A stretch of DNA of 64,000 nucleotides. Origin: Zhengitettix transpicula. Its lineage: Eukaryota > Arthropoda > Insecta > Orthoptera > Tetrigidae. The stretch spans positions 162,282,032 through 162,346,031 of the forward strand of contig CM073591.1 of NCBI GenBank assembly GCA_037074705.1. Reading direction: 5' to 3'. Each line of letters begins with the position of its first letter. The stretch's first letter is position 1. This document shows, one piece after another, positions 24,050 through 36,409 of this stretch. The translations under genes and the position numbers were made by a program. Below the pieces are notes generated by a model, which was given only the letters and a program-made list of their open reading frames with translations, made no database searches and had not been told where the DNA came from.

Positions 24050-25780
24050 TCAATATATCAATGTAATCGAACACAACTCATTTTTATTACTGAACGTAAT
24101 ATCACATACACTAGTTTCATTAATTCTCATTAACTTTAGAGTACATGAGCCGTAATTAATTAACATTTAACTAATTAATTAATAACTCAAAAAATTAAAA
24201 ATAGCATTTTGTGGAACACGGTGAAAATCAATATAAAAAATACTAGAACGTGAAGTGCACACCCGAAAAACAGCAGAGAAGTAACTGGGAAAATATTCAG
24301 TAAAACTATAAATTTTGTGGAAGATTTAAAATATTTACTGTCACCTTAAATATTATTTGATATGTTTGTTTTATTAGAGAACAGGTGAATTATTATATTA
24401 TTGTATGCGGAGAATTATATTATGTTATTGTATCAATAATATTAATTATGCAGTTTTTAACAGCGACGTTGGAACACAACTCAAACGCATATTAATATAT
24501 TCTATGTATTCTCTCACGAGAGCATATGACATTGCCCGTCCGTGAGCATCACTGACCCCACATACTCTTCGTCCTTCCTTGCGTTCCGGAAACCGATACC
24601 CGACGAGCCACTCAGGCAGATCTGATTGATCAGCCAGAACGTGTGTAGCGAGCTGCTCTTTTAGTCTCCAGAGAAATAGATCGAACTTGTAAGAGAAACG
24701 AACTGCCAATAGGATCAGCTGAGCTTTGATAAGAGAACACCTATATTGTTGTTTGGAAACATTTCAGTCGAAAAATCTAATCTGAACAATATAACACAAC
24801 ATTCTGGCATGCCTGATGACGTAATGTGAATATTTTAAACGATAAAATTTAAGGGTCTAAAAGTAAGACATTTGTTCGGAAAACGTTTTATGAGCTGTAG
24901 TTGTCAGAGCATGAACAATATATATATTATTTTGTCGCTTCACATATTCCGAAAATATATTTTTTGGTTAGGGGACACGTCACTCGACAAATGGTTCAGA
25001 AACGGATGCGTAAAATGAGTTATTAAAATTACTTTAGCGATGGGTAGAAATTGTTGCAATTATGAGTACAAGTTAATAAATGTTAGGCGTGATGGCGGAC
25101 GGAAATGAGTCAGTAAATAGAGGAAGCAAAAAGTTAAACATTAGTAACAGTTTAGTCACAGGTGCCAAGAGAGCAAAGAGAGTGGATAAATAATATGAGA
25201 TGGAACTGGAGAGTGCACTTTGATTTCCGAAGAATCAGTATGGAATAGCAATGAAAAAGGATTAACGAGAAATAATTGGACATCAAAATACATAAAGAAA
25301 GAGGTTTACTCATCACAACAATTCCCCTAAATTCGACGGCAACATTCACTTTAGACCGGGTACGTAAAAAATTGTTAAGATTGAAATTAATGGAGCCACT
25401 TAAGTTTTGTGAGTCACGTGAAAGAGAGTTTCGTATAATAAGACTCGTCTAGAAATTTTGAATTATAATTTGTAAATTCTATTTTATGACGCCCGTGTTA
25501 AATAAATCAGTAAAAATCACATTAACCTTAAATAACTAACTCAATAACCCATGAATCATTAAACAATGATTCTCGAGACGAATAAAATGCAAATAATCTA
25601 GAACGTATATTTTAGAGAATATACAGGATTATCTTGATAATATGCAGAAAAGTACAGCAAAAAAATACAGCTGTAAATTATGGGCATGTAGGATTATTTT
25701 ATTTTAAGATTTAAATAATAATTTATTTATAAACTGTGTTGAACGTTCCTTAACATTCATAGAAAAACATATGTTAGTCA
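24050..25780. other. AT-rich DNA, nothing firmly recognised
   Basis: A minus-strand frame at 24446-24709 has fairly even composition and includes L-P-E-W-L-V-G-Y-R-F-P-E-R-K. It starts at TTG, lacks splice support and matches no family I know. Confidence 0.4.
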
Positions 25781-25784
25781 AAAA

Positions 25785-25850
25785 TTGTATCCGCAACGTT
25801 TCGATGACGATCACTGCCATAAGAAGATTTTATTAATTTTCTACACCTAG
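25785..25850 (-). mobile_element. Short Penelope-like end fragment
   Basis: On the minus strand the segment reads ATGGCAGTGATCGTCAT followed by CGAAACGTTG. The first part can form a 5-bp stem (ATGGC/GTCAT). A hairpin before GAAACGTTG is the usual end signature of Penelope-like elements. The CTGA box is degraded. Confidence 0.4.
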
Positions 25851-26040
25851 GAAGACTACATTCTTTATTATATGTCAGTTGGTAGAGCTTTATTATCAAT
25901 AAATAAATACTGCGTGTTTATAGAATATCTGAAATACCTCTTGTATACTCAGCCGCTCACTGACATGGTAATTTGTTAATGATTGGATTTCTTGCGAATA
26001 TTATTCATTAAAATTACGATGCAGACTTATTTATGTTTCT

Positions 26041-26392
26041 TTTTTTTAGGGCAATTGACTACATGAGGGTAATCCACGTTGGGCAACTCCCCTTTAATAG
26101 CAGAGGAAGGGATTTGAAAGGGGAGATGCGGAAGGGTTGAGGAAGGTAGCCAAGGGTTAACTTAGGGTCTCCGGGCTAAATTTTAGGATCCTACGCGGCA
26201 TTCGCCTAAAGAAATGCAGGCCGTTGTGCCTGTTCTGAGAGGGAACTTGTGGGAACCTTAGTTCAAAAACGGAGAGGAAAATGCATCCCCAAAGGCAGCC
26301 CCTCGTATCTCTCCTACAAGGTTTTGCCTGCGACAGAACATCCCTCGCAGGTATTGCCTGCGAGAGAATAGCCCTCGCAGACCCGTTCTCCG
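26041..26392 (-). mobile_element. A-tailed SINE-like repeat, internally deleted, with target-site duplication
   Basis: Read on the minus strand it starts with CTGCGAGGG repeats, passes GAACTAAGGTTCCCACAAG and ends with the family 3' end (CTTCCGCATC, CCCTTTCAAATCCCTTCC, GGGGAGTTGCCC) and an A-run. It is flanked by 13-bp direct repeats with one mismatch (26028-26040 and 26393-26405, TATTTAT(G/A)TTTCT). This indicates target-primed retrotransposition. Compared with the copy at 47318 it lacks the central part (the GTCGGCCAGCTGCC region). Confidence 0.7.
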
Positions 26393-27129
26393 TATTTATA
26401 TTTCTAATAATAATTATAAATTGCAAGTTTTTATTTTTCTCCTGACTTCCATAGGTTGCTTTATGACTAAGAATTGGAGCCACATACGTTTATCAATTGT
26501 GCCTCTCTTCTTATTCTATACGAATCAAAATACTGCTTCGGAAGAGAGAAAGTGTTTTGCTGGTTTCAATTTCTCCTTCTTTAACGAGGGGATAAAACTT
26601 GAGCCGCGGTTGCAATAAGTGTTTACAATTTGACTATTACTTTCAATAAGAAAGTAAAATATATTTTCAAACATTTTCTTCTTTACATTTAATTCCTCGT
26701 CAAACTACACCGTGCACTTAACCAACACCAAATACGGTCCTCATGTTTATATCTCGTTAGTAAAATAATAATGCTTCTTGTTTTGCCGTAGCAACGATTC
26801 GTTGTGAATCGAGAATGTGTCCGATTCAAGCTGATTGTTACATCTCTCCCGTGCGTTGCGTGGCATATCAACAGCCTCAACGTTAACTGCTGCTTGTTTG
26901 CAGAGTTCAGTTCAGTATTCTGGGGTGCAGCTCCGAATCTGATATGAACAAAAATAGAGCATGGGCAATGCTGAAATGCTGATCTCGAGATCAACATCGA
27001 AATTAGTATAAATTCAAAAGGAAACATTTCCAAAAACTCTTTTGAATTTTGGCTTGATCAGTCAAATGTAACTACAGGTTTCTAAACCAAGCAAATGGTC
27101 GCAGCGAAAGATATTTCTTTTTTAAAAAA

Positions 27130-27730
27130 CCGTAGTATTAATATCTTGGGGTTTATATATTGTAATGCATTGAGGGAATGCATTGTTTCGGATTAATGGT
27201 CTTGGCCGTCACAGGAAGTGGCAATGTGTACTTAGAATCAGTATGAAGGAGTCAGGGCAAGGCACATGAGCGGGTCGCCTGTCGCAAGATAAATCGGTTT
27301 AGGAAAGGCATTGTGTCTTGGCCGTCACAGGAAGTGGCAATGTTGACTTAGGATCAAGGGGCAGTTTGGCGGGCTGAAGAATTTTGGAACAGCGCACATG
27401 TGGGGGTGAGGATACAAGTGCAAAGTAATTACGGGTCCTGTCTCGATGTGATAAGACAGAGCAGCTAGATATTTGCTAGCTGGGGAGCAGCACCTGCAGA
27501 GTGTAAATCTCGGGATAATGGAGAGACTGTCAATGAGCAGTTGCGACGTAGTTTTGGAACAAAGGAGAAGATAGAAGGGACGGTCATATATAAAGGGAAG
27601 ATGGGATAAGTTGGAGTTAGTCGAGGAGTGGAGTTAGTTGAGCGTGGAGCTTGGAGTTGAGTGTCAGAGCGGAGGGGGAGCTGTGAGCACCCAGTATGGA
27701 CATTTTGGCAACCACAACGGTGGGCAAATT
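27130..27730 (+). promoter_or_regulatory. LTR-like segment with TATA box (tentative)
   Basis: CATATATAAAGGG (about 27584-27597) is a good TATA box in an otherwise GC-richer stretch. It is followed by GAGTT-rich leader-like sequence and by TGGCAACCACAACGGTGGGC near 27707. That last sequence resembles, with mismatches, a tRNA-Lys-type primer binding site of LTR elements. Upstream, TCTTGGCCGTCACAGGAAGT occurs twice (about 27201 and 27317). No coding part of an LTR element follows. A solo or truncated LTR is my best reading. Confidence 0.35.
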
Positions 27731-27794
27731 AAAGAGAAGTCCGTTTTTAATTATTACAATATATTATAAAAAATGAAAAAATTTACGGCTGATT

Positions 27795-27965
27795 GACAAT
27801 AATTAATAAGAAAGATAGCCAATTCAGACAAAGCTTGACGAGTGCAGTTGTGTCGCTCTAGGCTCTTCTTCGCACCTGATGAAAGGGGCAAGGAACCAAG
27901 AAACATTGTGTGGTATTTATATTATCACTTAGTTTGAATTGGCTATCATTCTTAATTCAGTGTAT
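27795..27965 (+). mobile_element. Penelope-like end fragment
   Basis: It shares AAGATAGCCAATTCAGACAA and GCACCTGA(T/C)GAAAGG with the minus-strand remnant at 51600. The two sides are inverted: AGATAGCCAATTCAGAC near 27812 against TTTGAATTGGCTATC near 27935. CTGATGA and GAAAC boxes lie 17 bases apart, as in hammerhead motifs, but the intervening stem is poor. Confidence 0.55.
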
Positions 27966-28564
27966 AATATGTCAGTAGTAACATATATTGTTTAATCGAT
28001 CTAATAGTTTTATGACCATAATTTACAAAAACGTCAAACGTTGAGATTAAGCTACAAAGTATCTCGGAAAGAAAAAAAAATACGAACTTGGGAATAAAGA
28101 TTTTCGGATAATTATATCACATATGGCGTTATAACAAACATTTATACTTATCTGATTTCAATATAATTATAATTGTATTAACACAACCAATTAGTCAGAA
28201 ATAATTTATTAATAAAAAAAAATAAAAATTAACAAAGCTCTTCGTTAACAATCAAGGATTTCATCAAGTGGGCAATGGAGTAATCTAAAAATCCGAATAA
28301 CAATAATTAAAGAAGTGATGTCTATAACGTTTTAGTATTAACATTATATAATTGCCGAAGTGCATGTTAACTTTTATAGTAACCATCTGTTTTTGGGTTG
28401 TTGGGTCAAGTTTAGTTTCGGCGTGTTTGCCAACGTTTCGCTTGTGAACTCCAAACATGCTCAAGGCCAAGACTGAAGAGGCTTGAAAAAAATATTAATT
28501 TCAAGCTAGAAGAAGAAGAAGGTGTAGACAGGTATATATAGGGTAGTCCACATAGTGACCACTC

Positions 28565-28760
28565 CCGTTTTTTAGCATACGAAAGGGACTGAAAGGGGAG
28601 ATGCGGAAAGGTAGAGCAAGGTAGCGAAGGGTTAACTGGGGCCCCAGAGCTGTATTTGTAAGGGCAAGAATCGGGGCTCTAGTTAATCCTTCGCTACCTT
28701 GCTCTACCTTTCCGCATCCCCCCTTTCAGTCCCTTTTCTATGACATAAGAGGGGAGTGCC
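28565..28760. repeat. Inverted pair of SINE-like 3' ends
   Basis: The left arm (about 28578-28650) carries GAAAGGGACTGAAAGGGG, ATGCGGAAAGGTAGAGCAAG and AGCGAAGGGTTAACT. The right arm (about 28678-28745) is its reverse complement. Both are the 3' region of the A-tailed family, arranged head-to-head around a 25-30-bp spacer. Confidence 0.7.
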
Positions 28761-28789
28761 ACGGGACTCACAGCCCTATAACGACTCCG

Positions 28790-30180
28790 ATATTTAGTAC
28801 AAGTTCAATAAAAGTAATTTTCAGCGTAATATAATTCCATTCACACAAAGACGTGTTTACCTTCAGACGAGTTCACAACGAAGACACAAATACCGAGTAA
28901 ACTTCCACTCAGAACACCCTATCAATCAGTGCCTCCTACAACATAAAACGTTGTTATCGATCCCTGAGATTCGCCAGAACAATATTAAAATTATTAAACG
29001 CATTTTAGTGTCCAACTCGGATCCACAAAAAACATAAACACAAAACCTACCGAAGAAATATCATCTCACATTAGTATACCATTCGAACAACCATTACACA
29101 ATTCATTGACATACCTATTCCGATCCTACAATATTCAGCTTATCACCAAATACACCCATAATTTGTCCCCAATTGTAGAAACATTTGAAAAACATGATGT
29201 TAATAAAATCATAATTCATAACGTAGTTTACTAATTTAATTACAATAATTGTTCAACTGTATAGATAGGTCAAAATAGAGGAGCCATCATTATCAGAATT
29301 AGGAAACATAGATACAACAATAACCTTCTGTAGTACATTTTAGTCAACTAGGATAAGCCCAAAAATATGACAAACAGGAATTACAAATCTATTCTCAATT
29401 ATGCTATTAATTGAGCATAATACATATACTTGCAATATCAAAACGGATACTGGTTTATGAATCAATATTCACAATATAATCTATTATGAATCATCTAAAA
29501 TCATTGCTCTTTATTCCTATAATTTATCTTTGTTATTATTTTTACAATCTTTGACTATCTGCAAATATCTTTATACATTTATATTTAATATATATTTTTT
29601 ATAAACGTGAAGACCGAAACATGTTATTAACTTATTAAAATATAATTGACTGGTTTTGGGCACAATACTAATTTAAAATATACAGACGAAAATAATTTTT
29701 GAAACCGTTTAACTTGAAATTATCCCTTGATCCTGCTTTCATGCGCGAAATAATGTGAGATTCTTTTCTATACACTGACGTTCCTTCTTTCCCGCAAGCT
29801 ACTGCGTCGTGAGACTTTAGCGCAGGACAGAACTTCCTATTATTTTGCTTGGCAAACAATATCGCGCACGATTACTTGCACGGGATTGCCCTTGTCGTGC
29901 GGGAAAGAACGTCAAGGCGAACAGAGTTTCTTACTGTTGGAAAGTCCTTCCGCTCTTTGCCATATTACTTCAAAAAATTCTCTCAGCCTGTTAATCTTAC
30001 CTCCCTTCCCACATTAGTTGATCTAAATTTTCTTTACAACCTAGTTAGTTCTACTTGTACGTGAGGCAGTGGATCGCCGAAAAATTCTGCCTATTGATTA
30101 AATTCTAAATCGAAATTAGCGTCAAGGATAGAATTGGTTTCTATGTTGATTGTATTTTTGAACAATTGTCTGTCCCACTC
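28790..30180. other. AT-rich DNA, nothing recognised
   Basis: No supported gene. 29720-29960 is slightly GC-richer, with short frames on both strands and no domain. Confidence 0.4.
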
Positions 30181-30560
30181 AGGATCTCATGTTCCATGAC
30201 AGAGGCAGCATTTGGCGTTGATCGATCAGCTATGATAGGCGCTAATCAGGGACGCCTTAAGTAGGCGAAGTGATTGTTATGCGCGTCTCGCCCGCGGCTG
30301 GTAATTGCTGTCTGCTGATGGAGTAGTAGTGATTGTGTATTCCGCAGCGCAGCTCGACTGACGGCTATTTATCACTCGACGGCGGCGCAGATCCTCCGCC
30401 CATTAGCGACAGCCACTGCGCTGTGTTAATTCCTCCACGCTGCGTGCGTCGGACGCGATACGCTTCCCCAAGGAGTGCCCATCGTGCATGTGAAATATCA
30501 TTATGTGTCCAGTATATGTCTTATGTCTCGTAAAAGTGTTAATACCTAGGGGGATACAGT
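30180..30560. other. GC-rich island, unexplained
   Basis: This segment is clearly richer in G+C and CpG than its surroundings (for example CGCGTCTCGCCCGCGGCTGG and CTCGACGGCGGCGCAGATCC). It contains a TTGATCGATCA palindrome-like site. The plus-strand frame at 30333-30533 has no recognisable domain. It may be a promoter-proximal region, a 5' exon or a conserved regulatory block. Confidence 0.35.
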
Positions 30561-30844
30561 GACGTTTCGAGAAAAATATTTTTCTGTAGCTTAGGTGAAG
30601 AACGGGCAATTTCCTCGCAGGGAAATATTTACGTACGTTACAACTACAATTAAAATTATTAGGAAAGGTAGGAAACCGATTTCTTAAGGGTTTAGAGTTT
30701 TTATTTTTCGCCATAGTCAATTTTTAAATCAATACGCGTCGTTCATTCATCACATTTTGAGATTTTTAATACCCTCCCAATTAAAACTACTTCCAAAACT
30801 CCGAAAAATAGAAATTTGCTCAGCTTTTGGCTTCTATCTTCGCA

Positions 30845-31605
30845 AAAATCGGGTCTAGTACAAAATCCCGACACAACACTTGCCCGATGTATGTTTTCCC
30901 GGCAACAGTATCCCGAATGACATTTGACCGACAGTATATTAACCTGATTAACGTTTTAAAGACAGGTCAATTTCCGATGGGTCATTTTCCCTATAGGTGC
31001 GCTTTTACGAAATAAGCATAATATGAATACTATAGATCACTTAATATGGTACTTATCATATTTTACATCCCATTTTCACCGTATACCCTCTCCGCATGAC
31101 ATTGTTTATTTCCAGACGATAAGTTACTGTGTTTGGTTGAAATTGATCCTGGCGTTTAACAATGTGTGGGAAACTCTTTGTCATATATATACTGATTTCT
31201 GTTTTATTAAAAATAATTTTATTAGATTCATCGGCCGCCTGGCCCCTACTGGAATGTCATAACTAAACTCGTCGACTACCATAACACCGGATTCAACAGC
31301 ATTCTCGGGCGATATAAAATATCACCCCCTTCAACCCCCACCCATAAAGGTTAAACTTTAACTTAACCCTGCTGGAATGCCATAACTACAATCAGAAACT
31401 ACCATATCTGGATTCGAGACCAATCTTGGTCGTTATCCCTATGTTTATCATCCGATTTCACCCCACCCTTAGAACAGTACTCATACCGTTAGACCTGCGG
31501 GAAAACGTCAATCGGGATAATTACCTGTCGGGCAAACGTCAAACTGGATATTGTTGCCGAGAAAACGTACATCGGGCAAGAGTGTGTCGGGCAAATGGCC
31601 GGATC
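30845..31605. repeat. Inverted-repeat (foldback-like) element
   Basis: The reverse complement of 30845-30995 aligns with about 31485-31605 over GTTGCCG(G/A)GAAAAC(A/G)TACATCGGGCAAG, the AAACGTC/AAATGTC blocks and TTACCTGTC-like blocks. The arms are made of imperfect 20-25-bp units around TCGGGCAAA. The right arm is shorter by about 25 bp. The centre includes a two-copy degenerate repeat at 31240-31450 (CTACTGGAATGTCATAACTA and CTGCTGGAATGCCATAACTA). Confidence 0.6.
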
Positions 31606-32084
31606 ACCAATAAATCTACGTACAGAAAAGCGATTTATTTATATTAGGGAGCATAAAATAATTTTTAATATATATATGACGAGTATGGCGAATATGGTAG
31701 AATTTCGGAACTCAATCCGTAGAGATTAGCGGTAATATCTACAGTCAGGTCAGGAGGTAAAATTTTTTTATTGATAAAATTCTTGGCCTTTTTGGCTTGT
31801 TTCAATTGTTACTATGAAGCTGTGAAATGTCCTCTGGTGATTGGTTTGACCCTTTTCCACTGAGTGTAAATCTCATATCATGCGGCCCTGATTTTTCCTG
31901 CTGAAGGAGAAGTTTTTGCATTATTCGTAGCATTTTCACACGCTTTTGCTCAACTGTTATCTCATAATAATATTAATCTTCATATAAAGAATTTTTGAGT
32001 GTTCTAAATTATTATTAGTCTACTAACAAAACCATTTCAACTAATAGCAATATTTTAATATAATTAAGTAATGCATTGTGAGAA

Positions 32085-32460
32085 GATGCTGTTCTAGAAA
32101 ATATAATTCTTATATTTTAATAATATAATTTTTTTTGAAAATCTGTTTCAATTGTGATCTGTTGTATTGAATATTGCGTTCATAACTTTTGCATTGTAAT
32201 GAATTATTTTAATAGTACTATATCGTCATCCCAGTCAAATGATTGGTTCAATGTAATTTCATTTTTTATCAGAATATACGCAGATGTATAAATTGTTTTT
32301 AACTAACACTTTTCAATAGAAAAATGAATCTCAACCTGAAACAAATACGAATGGAAAATTACTGTTCAGATGACAACAAACGTTACTTAAATTGTGCAAC
32401 AGTGCATAAATGTTCAGTATAGGAGCATCTTATGCTGTAAAGACGATAAAAAAGTTGTAC
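32085..32460 (+). repeat. Dispersed repeat, copy A
   Basis: It shares collinear blocks with 42285-42830: TGATCTG(T/C)TGTATT(G/T)AATATTGCG, ATATCGTCAT, AGTCAAAT, TAATTTCAT and CAGATG(A/T)CAACAAACGT. Both copies are in the same orientation. The family is unknown; no protein signature. Confidence 0.55.
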
Positions 32461-32469
32461 GATTTTAAA

Positions 32470-35400
32470 ATGATACAATAATATTTACATGGAAAATTAA
32501 TTTAAAAAAACAATTAAAGAATTTACAATTTAATAAAATCTTTAGCCATAAATATTTTATTTTAGTATTATATAATATTTGTACTATGAAAATTCAAAAT
32601 AAGAGATGATTTTTATTTAAGGTTGTTCTAAATGTAAGACAAAGAATATGAGTACAAAATGGAAAGTTCCAAACTAAATTGTAAACGGTAAAATATTTAC
32701 GTTAATCTTTACCATTAAAGTATGTCGAACACAAATGGTTTTAATAATAATTTTTTTATTTGGAATCTTTAAAATTTTTAATTCATTAGTATTAATCTTA
32801 AAATATAATAAGTTTAATATTTTCCAACTTGAATTAATCTACGGTCTCAAATCAAAAAACATTATTGGAGTATTTCATGGATAGAGTAACTTAATTAATC
32901 AAAAAGTACCATAAAATTATTTCCAGATCAGCGTTTACAAAACGTGAAAGAATGAAGTCAAAGGAAACTGAGCGTAGCACGACGACGAAAAATTCGGACC
33001 TTGTACATGCCTTCCATTACCTGATGAAACTTCTTACTGAGAACCGTGACTCAATAGTGCCTTTGATCTTGACGTTACCTTTTTTCCTGTACACGGATAT
33101 AGTGAGAATGCTTCGTGTTGACACAAATTTTATAAATAACTTAAAAATGGCCCAAATCATTCTCAATATCATTTATATAAATATACACAAATACGACAAA
33201 AAACTAATCTGAAAATCTATAATGACAGGTTTTATGATTTAATTGTTATCGTTAGTGGACATATATTGGAACCTTAAATCCTTAAAGTTCATGAAGATTG
33301 CTTTCCTTAACTATATACAGATATTTATACGTGTTATAATTCTAAAAATCATAAAATATTGAACAGTGTGTATTAATCAAGTTCATTTAATTTTGGTCAG
33401 TAAATTTACTTAATAAGTTGAACATATATATCCTATTTAAGTACTATTCTTGAAACTTAAAAATATGTGCATTATATAAATCTACTAATCAGTTATGATT
33501 CATAGATGACAATATTCTATTCTGTGGAAGTTTAACGGAAATAATAATAATAAATAAAAACAAACAAATTGAATACTATAAAAATGTGATTGGACGAAAC
33601 CAAAATAAAGTTCAATTACGTAGAGTAATCTATTCGGAATAAATTAAAAAATATTCAAATAGAATATGATATTAAAGCTGAAGAGCAATTACTTTACTGG
33701 TGAATATTTACGTCGTGTTTTACGCTCAATAACTTGGACAATAAATTGGCTAGTTGTGAACAAATTGAGTAAGTACATAATCAACGAAAGCTGTTGTGGA
33801 AGACTAACAAAGAAAAGTATTTGAAACCTAATATATCATATAATATCTGAAATGTACAGAGCATATAGTGCTTTTAATTGAAACTCACTAGTCAATATAT
33901 AATCAAAAGGACGGCCATTTTTCTCTTTTAGAAGCTTAATAGATAATAACTATATCAAAGAAAATTTAGTGAATACATGGGGAAATGGAACGGCAGTGTA
34001 TGAAGACTATAATTATGGCAGTAAGGGAAGCTAGTCTATGAAATGAGGATGGAATGCAGCTTCTGCAAATTACTTTCTAGAATTCAATGAAAGTTACACT
34101 GTTAAAGTACATATTAAATTAATTATCGAAGAAACGGGTAAGTGTGCCTATTTTGATATTACTTCTTAGAAAAATATTTTTAAATAACTATACTTATGTT
34201 AATATAAGTACAAGTTACGTAGTAGGATTGTATTTAAATAAATTGATTTACAACTGAAATTTTTTACTGTTCACAGAATTTATTAATTACTTCTTGTTTA
34301 AATTTTTTTTAAATTAATGTGTAAACATAAAAGTTCTGAAAAGTCCTTAGTATCACGTTTGTGGAATGATCGGAGACAATCTAACGACATTGGAAAGTAA
34401 GCCGGCCTTATGTTTAAAATGAATCCATATTTTTCCAGGTTATTATTCACCTAATACTGAATAATTCAATATATCATTAACACAATTTAAAGTTCTGATG
34501 AACATGAATTTATTTTTTAAAATTAGTTGAGTCACACTTAATTTCTAATTCATCTTTAGTGTGACAATACAGTGATTATTGGAGAGTAGGCCCTATTAAT
34601 GAGTGTTTCATTGTCATTATTCATTAGAAAATTTCTTTTATATTTTTTCCTGAAATGCATGAATTTGTAAAAGCTAAATTACATTAGCTTAATGTTATTA
34701 GTATTTTATTTTGTTCATTTTATATAATAATGGTAATATTTTATTTGGATATCGAATTAGTAATTTTGAAACTTCCAGTAAGTTGACAAAGTAGTGACGC
34801 TATTAGAACCAGAAAAAAAAAGGATGACGATAATTGACAATTTTTATGTTAAAACTCTAAAAATTGAGCTAAAAATTTCTATGAATGCTCCAATAAACTT
34901 AATATACAAAATAATGATTAAGGGGTCAAAGGAAAAAATATAGGTGATTTGGAGACGTAATTACACTTAGTACTTTAAAACGTCTACGTTACTTGTAGTA
35001 ACTTCATAAAAATTCGAAAGAGGGATATATTTTGATGTAATGATTGATTTTCAACCTTTTATAGATCCACGTATTGTAGTTTTGAGTAACATGAAATATC
35101 AGTATCCATGAATAATCTGAATTAACGTTTAACCAATTTTTTATAAACAATAATGTAAAGTTAAAACGTATAATAAAAAACTGAAGTTATAAAATTCTAT
35201 GTGAGCTATAAGTTGCGAAATAATTCTCGACATACTTAAATCCATATTATTTATTGTTTACTTTAATAATTTCATAATCTCTAACGGAATAATGCGATCA
35301 CCGTAATCAATACTAAAGGGGCTTTGTTCTGCTTCTGTTTTACTAGTGTTTCTGCGGAAAAGAATGTGTGACCTAGACTTGTTGGACCCGAGCCACCCTC

Positions 35401-36000
35401 TTTGGAAACATGCATAATGTGTCTTCTTCTAGCAAAAACGCGGGCCATTTGTATTAGTTGAGCGCTTTGTCGCACTCAGCAGTACGCCAAAAGTAAGAAT
35501 AAATCTGGTTTTACGTTTTGTAAGATACATGGAAAAATCCGTAAGCTCAGCTCCGATTAAATCTCAAGGGAATGAATAATTCACGTTAGAAATGACACAC
35601 AAGTTCAGCACTGATGTTTGTTAGATGAAAAATTAATTGAAAATGTAATTTGGGATTTAATACCATAGCCAACTTTGACAAAGAAATAAATATTTGAAGC
35701 GGCACTGAGTTTATTCTTTCGAGAAAATGAAAATACAATCGTACTATAATCGGTATGATACGACCGCCACCAAATTTTTTTGAAAAAACAACAACACAGT
35801 TTCGGTCGTATCTTGCAATGTGACTCTAAATTGAAGTATTCTATAGCACGCGTCAGTATTGAAGATGTGTGGTTCAGATAAGCCCCGGTAAATAAATACA
35901 TACCCTACTACTGAGAAATACGCTCAACTGTACAGCCATGAAATTTCACTAGCTGTCTAGTGAAATGCTACATTGGTATTTCATTCTCGCGTCAAAGTAC
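32470..36000. other. AT-rich DNA, nothing firmly recognised
   Basis: An ATG-started 86-codon frame at 32952-33212 has no recognisable domain and its last third is AT-driven Ile/Asn/Lys-rich. A GC-richer patch at 35280-35500 also gives no domain. Confidence 0.4.
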
Positions 36001-36003
36001 TTT

Positions 36004-36409
36004 TGGGGATACCTTTTCCTCTCTTTGAACTAAGGTTCCCACAAGCCGAAGCATGTCGGCCTGTTTTCAGAGGTGTATGTTCCGGGGTCACAGACCTTCG
36101 GCATACGGTAAGTTATCCGCTATCCCCATTGGAATAGTCGGCCAGCTGCCTTACTGGACGAGGGACGGAAATATTGCGTCCCCACAGCAAACATTTCCCC
36201 CGCCATCGGAAGGGCGTGGGACAAGTACCAAATGCCCGACCTACCTGAAGCAGGTTTTCTAGGGTTTGTCATCAATTTTGGCGAATTCCGGGTAGAATCC
36301 TTAAACTATAGCCCGGTGACTCTAGTTAAAACTTGGCTACTTTCTTCTATCCTTCCCATGCTATTAATAATGTGGATTACCATCATATAGCCTGATACCC
36401 TAAAAAAAC
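36004..36409 (+). mobile_element. A-tailed SINE-like repeat, diverged copy
   Basis: It contains AACTAAGGTTCCCACAAG, the GGCCAGCTGCCT block, GGAAGGGCGTGGGACAAGTA and a diverged 3' end closing in CCCTAAAAAAA. It has more substitutions than the copies at 43.5 to 47.8 kb, so it is probably older. Confidence 0.68.

Noticed and set aside
24446..24709. 87-codon minus-strand frame with even amino-acid composition
   Set aside because: The start codon is TTG, there are no supporting splice sites and no recognisable family. Could be an old repeat or exon fragment; evidence is too thin.
26689..27033. 114-codon minus-strand frame
   Set aside because: Longest unassigned frame in the area, but no domain, no splice support and no second copy seen; likely chance.
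32952..33212. ATG-started 86-codon plus-strand frame
   Set aside because: AT-driven composition in its second half, no domain, no evidence of splicing partners.
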